A stretch of 64,000 bases of DNA, taken from positions 18,187,981 to 18,251,980 of the forward strand of contig JAKTNV010000011.1 of NCBI GenBank assembly GCA_022747635.1, given 5' to 3'. Below, piece after piece: positions 50,201 to 59,200 of this stretch. Source of the DNA: Hetaerina americana (Eukaryota; Arthropoda; Insecta; Odonata; Calopterygidae). Numbering within the stretch: position 1 is the first letter of the stretch; every line of letters begins with the position of its first letter. The translations under genes were made by a program, and so were the position numbers. The notes beneath the pieces were generated by a model. It was given only the letters and a program-made list of their open reading frames with translations. It was not told the origin of the DNA and made no database searches.

Positions 50201-53200
50201 GAATACGATACTCTAAGATAAATTTTTTGGGAAAACATGACAAATTTAATCACCATTACAAACAGTAGGATAAAATGACAGGAACACCCACTGCCATCAA
50301 AAATCAAGAATTTGATATACACGAAAATTGGATAAATTGGCTCAGTAAAACACTTGCATGGCCATCCTATTAGATCGAAACATACAAAAAACTAAAGAGT
50401 ATAGTTTGCCACAAACATGTTACTTACTCATGGTCTTTGATGCCCTTGGGAGGCAGAGATTGGCTGAAACTCAGACGAGAGCAAATATCATGGTAATCTT
50501 GATTTCTCCTCTCATATTCTTCGACATGAGCAGCTAAATGTGAGTTAACAAAACAAAATGACGTGCTGTGCAGTTTGAAACGAATTGCTACCCCTCCTTT
50601 ATTGCCCTGGTGAATGAGAAAATAAGGAAGGTGAAGGGAAAATGCAAGAGAATACATAATCCATACGTACAAAAAGTTTCCAATGAAAATGTGTCATTAA
50701 ATTCATAAAATTCACCGTAGAAATCACTGTAACAAACAAACAATGCTTAACTTTAAAAAAAATAAATAAAAGCATTTCACCCAATTACTTATCTCTAAGC
50801 CCTGATAGAATATCTCAAGAAACAGGGAAGACTCCCTGAGCCGATAGCAAAGCATATCAGGCAGTAATTTTTTAATGGAAATGGAGTGAATCAAATATAA
50901 AATTACACTCTTGAATTGCAATGATATAATGCCCTATTACTAGATACATGTGGGTATTCATGAAAGAGGCTACACTTCAGATTTTTTGCCAAAAAACAAG
51001 AATTTTGATTAGGACGTCAAAAACAGGCTACAGATTTTTCCAAAAAGAAAAGAATTTGCTGGCTCAGTTGTTATTACTTGAACATGCTATCCACAAGCAA
51101 TGTCTTTTAGGCCATGAGACCATACATTTAATGCATAACAATAAAATGCAAGCCTATCTTCCTGAAAATTAGACCATATTTCAGAGGAGCTCTCAAAATT
51201 AAAAATGGAATTTTAAAATACCACAGTCAACTCTTGATTTTATCCACTGTATGCATTAATTACACAGGAAATCATAACTTTTCAACCAAACTGTCAGAAT
51301 CTGGTTTTCAAATACGATTTCTTCCCTAATGAAGCACCAATATGAATTCAACAATATGGTTTTCTGTACATGTGACCACAAAGGTACTTATCATAACATT
51401 TATACATGAGATGATAAGTGAATATATTTGCTTAAGTAAAAAACCACAGTTAATAACCTGAATATTAGTTTCATAGACAAGGGTAGAGCTTGCCTAATAC
51501 TAAGCTAAACGGCAAGTAAAATTTCACATTTACGGGTAATAAGAAGGGTAAGTTCCTTTCCCAGTGCAACATATGGTTTCCTGGAAATTCAGGAACCTAC
51601 AGCCCAGGTGAAGCTGAGGGTGCCTAGGAGAATGCGAGGGAATCGAACCCAGCCCCTTAGGTCAGTAGTACAATGTCCTGTCCCCTGGACTATCACATTT
51701 ATTTGCTACAACATAGTTTTTAAACTAAAATTCTTGTTAATGCAGCAACTTTCCATTTGACAGAAGGGTATTGTGGTGCCAATACATTATTTTTTCCAGA
51801 TATTGATATCAGTCCAAGTACTCTCTATTCACACTCTTGAAAGCTTTGTTTATCCACTAGATTTTCAAGGGCTAAAGGCATTACCATGGATATCTTTTGA
51901 GCACTGTCACTATGGTTAACGACAATGAATTTACTCCTTTAAAAAAGTTTTCAGATTGTGGATCTTATGACAAGCTCTAGCAATTTGTGATTGTGCATAG
52001 AAGCACATTATCGTTGAATTCCATAGCATGAAATTTAATTAAAAAAGATGGAATTCCTCTAACCCATCAAGTTAACAATACTAACGATAATTTACAAGAT
52101 TTATGAAGAGCCATGGTTCCTAGTCATCAGCCGAATGGAAAGTTAACTTCTTGGGATTAATGAAGTCCAATACAACTCAGCCATATTGCCAATAGTGTCG
52201 TATTTGTATAGATATGTTTTTGTCATACACACAAAAACCTACCTAAAACCAAATGGTAGTAAATGCATTGGCAATGAATAGGTGAGTGATTGATTCCTCA
52301 ATTCAAGAATGATAACCAAGGAATGTGGATTTCACAATGTCAACGACATGAAAGATGACCCAATAATACGTTTGTTTTACAGAGAAAAATCAAAACTATT
52401 AGTTAAATAAAAATCCCTAATTTTTATGTTGGGGTAACAACAGTTTTATTTTGATTTCAAGTAAAACAAATTGGATGTGGCAAAAAAACTTTGAGAAGTG
52501 AGTCAAAGTACTCGCAACAATTTAGGCCTAAACTGAAATCAAAATGGTCACTCATTAAAATTTAAAAAAATGTTACAATAGTGGTGGAAAATAGGAGAAC
52601 AAAACCCATTTTCAAGTGTTGTTAGAACCATTTAATAAGAGAAACACATCCTAAAATCAAACAACAGTAATTGCAACCTCAAATGTAATGGCTAAACAAA
52701 GTGTTCCAAGGGATATGAAGAACATTTAAATTCTGATGCAGTAAACTCGACTAATGCATAGCCCAAAACTTGGTATATCCAAAAGATAATACTTAAAATT
52801 CAAATTATAAAGTCCTTATGAAACATCTCACAGTAATAATGCTGTTTGATGCATTATTCATTCAGTACCACATACACACATAACTGGATGTAACATCGAT
52901 ACACTGCTACACTCCAGAGACAAAGGAACAGTCAAAACAGACAGATTTCTTAAGGTAAGCCAGCCCCGAGAGAAGTGAGGATGGTGAAATTGACCAATAA
53001 GGTGATGGTCAAGGTTTATTGGGATGCATGTGGAATCATCGACAGCAATTACTTAGAAGAAGAACTAATGACAAATGGAGAGTATTATGCAACATTATTG
53101 CACCAAATGAGCGAAGAAATCAAGAAAAAGTCATTGTTTGGTAAATTTAAAAAATCCCTCCCATCAAGACAATGTACAGGTGCAGAACTGCAATGTTTCG

Positions 53201-56200
53201 ATCGCGAAAATTATTGATTTATAGCTGGAATGAATACAACCACCACCAAATTCAATAAGTAATGAATATGTTGGCATCACTGAAACACTGGCATTATTCC
53301 CAATTAAAAAATAAATTATTATTACTAAGGTTTCTAGAAAGAACATGTGACACAATAACTGAAGAAAATTGAATTTCCTTTTTAGAAATAAATAAACAAG
53401 ACATTGGAACTGACAAAACGTTTATATTCAATAAAATTAAACATTAAGTGATCCACAATGATTTAATAGCAAAGTAAGATGAGCCAATGGAAATAGCGGT
53501 TACCAAGGAAATTACATTCCGCATTTTAAATTGCGACAAATCACTTAGAGGAGATGGAGAATTTAAAAAAAAATTGATTAATTTATAACAAGGAATTGTA
53601 TGTATGCTGAAATACACTCAACAATTAGGTGACAGGCACTTCAGGTAAACTATGGTATAAAAAAACCATAAACAGAGTAATCAACCCGAAGGTCGGTTTG
53701 GTAGGTGATGGTAGAGTTCACCCAGTACTAAGCCCTTTACGGCGTGTGAAATTCACACATCAGGGTATGGGAGCCAGTTCCTTTCCCTGTGCCAGTTATG
53801 GTTTCCCAGGAAGATCTGGTACCCAAAAAATCACATAGCTTAAGTGGAACTGCAGGTGCCCAGAGTGTCTTGCCTGGGAATTGAACCTGGGCCCCTCCGG
53901 TCAGCAGTCCAACGCTCTACCCCTTGGACTACCGCGACCCACATACTATGGTATAACCAATTATATTGAAAAAATCTTTTGATAGTTAAAATAATATTAA
54001 AAAAATAACTGATGTGCCTACAGCCAGACACGCTATCCAGTAAAGAATAAAGTTTCGATAAGATCTTTTTCCATGTTCCCTCTTTAGTTTTGAAAAATCC
54101 TGTTCACTTCTACAAGGGTTAGCAACCATAGGGACCCATTCGATTCCAAAATGAAATGGTAAAGGGATATATCAAATTAACACATGATTTATGATAAAAT
54201 TCTTGTGTTTCCTTGTATGAACTGTTGTTGTCACTGTAATTCATTCTCCTTTACTTCTAAAAAAAAAAACTGAATCGTTTATCAAAGTAAAAAAATAGTA
54301 GAAAAATAAATGATCACCACAACCAACCATTTTCCCCATGATACCCGTGCCAACAGTCTCCACGGCAACACCTTGAACATAAGCCAGATGCTGCTCCTGA
54401 ACAAACACAATCAGCATCATCCCAACCAATCGAACGAGTTTCACCTTACTGTACTTAGCCTTTGGATGAAGCCCATTGATTACAGCCTCCCTGTAAGAAA
54501 ATACCCTGTTAGAAGCAAACGCACACAGACACATACATGCTAATGACAATATTTTAAAATGAGGGGAAATGTAAGTGTGAAGGATAAGGAACAAAAATTA
54601 CTGATGGCTAATACAAATAAGCATGCCTACATACACCCATTAGGGCTAGTTACACCTTGTATTTAGAAGTGCAAAATTAAAGAGCAATGAAAATATTACT
54701 AGAGTGCAAAAAAATAATATTAAAACAAATCTGCCAAATCTCCTTTATTTCCAATTAAGATTAAAACCATCAACTGTAATTATGGATAATTATTTATGGT
54801 ATGTTGTCCATCAGTATGGAAAGAAAACAAGATGAGTTTGGATGAAAGGGAAAATGTTTCAGACTCCTAACTGTCAATGAAGAAAATTTATTGGCACACA
54901 ATAATGAATTGCTCCTAGTGTAGATTTGGTTGCCAGACAATGAAGGGTTAGACAGAAGGCAAATGTTCCTCTAACAGTTCAGTGCAACAGTTTGTTATCA
55001 TCCTGAGTCACTTTTCAACATATATTATCCTGAATGATCCCCCTCAACATAAGACCATTACTGATGGATATCAGTCCATCACACTGTGTACGATACACTA
55101 AAGTCATAACCATTCGACTAGCATGCCATTCAAAACATTACATTTTTCTCTGTCCTTACAGGAAACATGATTTAGGAAGGTATCTGTTGGACAATATTAT
55201 GGTTAGGCAATGATTTAAGAACAGCATTATTAATTCACAGTATACTGGGAGCGGATATGGACTCCGATTACAATTCAGTAACTATGAAGTGCAGCATCCG
55301 ATTCACAAAGATAAAACAAGGAAAACGTTTAGGAAATGGAAAGCAGAAGCACTAATCAGATCAAAAAAGGACTCCTGGTACCTGATGAGGATGCCGAAGC
55401 ATTGAAACCGGTAGTACGAATAAAAATTGTATGGAAGTTACAAAGTATTTTCATTTAAACGAACATGAACCTCCACAAAGTTGAGCCCGAGACCATAGAA
55501 TTCAAAAAAGGACTATTCGCAGACAATACAGAAAATCATGAGGGAGAAAAAGAGAGCTGGGTACTAGAGAGGAAATGCAGGAAAACATCAAAGAAGGGAT
55601 ATCGAGGGCAGCAAATGGAATGATAGGAACTGTAAATAAAAAAAGGAAACCATTGATTATGGATAAGATGATTAGACAGATACAAGAGAGAAGACATGGA
55701 AAAATGTAAACATAGGAATAGAAGTAAATACAAAGAGTTAGATAATTAACTGATGCATGTTTAACAAAATAAGTGTGGTGGAAAACGCAAGGCTAAAATA
55801 TGGAAAGTTTACAGAGGAGGGGCAAAATTGATGCGATGCAGAGGAAGTAAGAAGAAAAAATCTGTACTAGTAACCAGAAATAAGTTGGCAAAAATATTAA
55901 ATGAACCAGAAAAGATCCAAGAGATGGAAGGAATGTATAGATGGACTGTATGGTAAAGAACTTAGGCCAGCAAGGTTAGGCATAGAAAGAGAATAGGACG
56001 TATATGAAGATAGCTTGGGTCCAAGCATGCTCGATGATGAGATAGAAGGTGCAAAGAGGGAGATGAAATCAAAAAGAGACATGTGGGTAGACAACATTCC
56101 TGCGGAACTACTTAAAAGGTTTAGGGAAAAGTCAGTGGAAGAGTCATTATGGACTAATCCTTTACATTTATGAGGAAGGAATTCGGCTGAAAGACTGGAG

Positions 56201-59200
56201 TAGTGTTAGTTCCTACTTCAAAAAAGAGAATGCCAACAATATGTGATGATTAAAGAACATAGGGATCGAGATGGTGAGGTGGCTATCATACTGGCTGCCC
56301 ACCTAGAGGGTCAGGGTTCGAATCCCAACGTCATTAAATATTTTTCAGTGGTATCCCGATCCCTACTTGAGGTGAGGTGATCCCTTTGTGAAGGGCACTT
56401 TTTGTGAGTATGCCGTCCATCAGATGGGACGTTAAGCTGTGGACTCCTTGGAGCCTTTCATTAAGAGTAGGCGGGTGCCAACGCCGGGTCTCTCTCCACC
56501 CTTCATCCTTTCTTGCCCATCCCTAATGGTGCAAATGACCTTGGTCGCCTTCCCTAAATACTACTACTTAAAGAACAGTAAGTCTGACACTGCACACAAC
56601 TAAAGTGGCTCTCAAGATCATCAACAAGAGAATGTTTAGCAAGTCAAACGATTACTAAGGTGATGATTGGTTTGGGTTCAGGAAGGGGAGACGAATCCAA
56701 TGCAACAATTAGGTCACTAAAAACATAGAGTACAATCAGGATGTATTTGCCTGTTTTGTATATTTCAAAGAGGCATTTGATTGAGTTAACTTGTTGAATT
56801 AATAAATTTATTGCAGAGGAGGGATATGAGACTTATGCAAAACCTGTACATGTTTCAGACCGCTCAGGTATGAGTGGCAGATGGAGAATCTAGACGGGCA
56901 CTATTAAGAAGAGAAGTGAGGTAGAGGTGTCCATTATACCCAGGGCTGTTCAATGTACATGTAGAGGAAATGGTTAAAGATGCATGGGAAGAAATAAAGA
57001 TAGGAATAAAAGTCGGCATGGTATTCATAAAATAAGTTAGGTTCACTGATGACCAAGCTTTTATTTGTCAGTCATCAAAGGGGTTGCAAACTCTGCTGAG
57101 TTCATTGAAAAGTCAGTGCAATAGGTATGGGATTAAAATAAATGTAAATAAAACAAAGGTTATGTGGTTTTTGAGGAGAAGAACTAAGCTAAATGTTAAA
57201 AAAAGAAAGGCAAAAACTAGAGCAGGTGGGACTTCACCTATCTCAGATGTGTTTTGGACCAGAATGGTCAAAGTAGTAGTGACATAAGGAGAAGAATTGC
57301 GTTAGACAAAGAAGTTTTCATAATGACGTGGGAGATGACAACAGACTTTGAGTAAGGAAATGCAGAAAGGCTTTTCAAATCCTTGTCATTAAGCGTAGTT
57401 TTGTGCAGGGCAGAAAAGTGGTTATTGAAGCAGGATGGTAGGCATAGATTTGAACCGTTTGAAATGTGGGTATGGAGAGGGATACAAAAGGTGAGGTGGA
57501 CTGAAAGGAAAACGAATGAGGAATGCTCCGTATGATGGGGAGAAGAGGGGATTGTTGAGAGAAATGAAAAGAGGCAGGAAAGATGGATGCAGAGAACTGC
57601 ATGTGATGCACAGTGGGATGCTGAAGACTGATAGAGGGGAGTATGTTGGGCAGACTAGGAAAGGGCAGGAATAGGATGGGGATGTTACATGGAATGATAG
57701 GAGGAAGGAAGTATGCAGAATTGAAAAGGGACCTATTGTACTAAGGTTGAATGTCAGGTTGTGTTTGAGACACTGTCTCAGGTATTACTCGGAGGAAGTC
57801 TTTTTCAATAGGCATAAATGAGGGAAGAATAACTTGGCAGAATCCCCCCATGGATTATAGAAGGATGGTGATTAGGGACGAGGATTATTTTAGAATTTAT
57901 TATTACACTAAGAGAAAAGACTGACTGGGTAAATAAAACCACATTGAAAGAAAATTAAATTGACAGGAAGGAATTTTGTTTGCTGGGAAATATTGGTGTA
58001 TTATTAAAAAAATTGATAAATGGTTCTGAAAATGTTTCAAAGGAAAAATAATATCATCTGTTACAAGTTGAACAAGAATAAACTAGGGGAGAAATATATA
58101 AGGAAGATAGTGGGAATACATGTTAAAACCATGTAGTTGAGCCACTCTGTATGCATGAAGCAGGAGGTAAATAAAACAATTATTTTTCAACTTCTTTATC
58201 ACTGGATAATTGACAAGGAAAAAATTTGCCCCACTACTTTAAAATATTGTTTTCAAATAAGGTATAAGGCAAGTTGTATAAAAAATAAGTTCTCATTATG
58301 ACAACTCAGTTCACCAATAAATTTCGACATGATTTAACTTGTATTAGGTTCAAAGAGAACATCAGAGGATGAAAGAGAGATTAGAAAATTAATTACATAA
58401 TTTCACGAATGAATGTTCATAGCGATGAGGAAAGGCAGAATGGAATAAATGAAAATTAGATAATTCTCGAATGGATAACCTAGAGTTTCCTAAATGCATA
58501 ATCAGTATGACATGATTCCTAGCTACAAAATGTGAAGCGGTTAATGAGGTCATTATCCTCAGCAAGGGCGCATGGTTAATTGAGAAAATTCTGGTTTAGA
58601 ACAAATTGAGTAGCTTCAGGTGCGATGAAGTGGAAGTCGAACATAATGAATAACTGATTATAGCACTTTTCCCCTTGATAAAATTTATTTACAACCAGGT
58701 TTTGATTTATTACATCAACATCATCAGGTAACAAAATGAAGCTGTGTGCAAAATGAAGGGCACACAACTTCATTTTGTTACCTGATGATGATGTAATACA
58801 TCGAAACCCGGCCATTAATAAATTTTATCGAGTGGAAAACAATTCTACGATTAGTTATTCCTTCTGGTTTAGACATTAGTATGCATACGGATAATAAAAT
58901 TAATACTCACTTTTTGGGATCAGGTTCAGGAAAACCATAAAAGATTGGTGAAGCCAAAGCCAGATATGCTCAAGGGGGGCAGAACATAAATGAAAGCATA
59001 CAAACTGGCTGCATAAAAGTATGAGGAAAGATTTAGCAGGATCAATTTTTCCATAAAATTCTCAAAATAGGAGTAATATTGCCATTAAGCTGGAGATGGT
59101 TCACGGTGATTTCACTATTCAGACTAATGTTTCCCCTCATATGTATAGTGCTATAAAATAGCTGTACACATGGTGCTGTATTTTTAAATTGTATGAGATA

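Larger units (their letters stand above)
55205..57760 (+). mobile_element. LINE family A, heavily decayed long copy with two insertions
   Basis: Endonuclease tail at 55243-55360 ([20 protein letters not shown]) and RT linker at 55910-56170. RT remnants at 56640-57080 include GTTCACTGATGACCAAGC (FADD box as FTDD), then [17 protein letters not shown] (57118-57170), and the C-terminal region runs to 57760. Interrupted by a hammerhead-bearing unit (55374-55501) and SINE S1 (56260-56567). Many stops. Confidence 0.8.

Noticed and set aside
52975..53217. 80-codon plus-strand open frame as a gene
   Set aside because: Antisense within an OCRL intron, no motif, no promoter or splice evidence.
58916..58975. 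Peptide [20 protein letters not shown] on the minus strand as an extra OCRL exon
   Set aside because: Exons at 60867 and 54490 already join in phase through a split Gln codon, matching the family with no gap.
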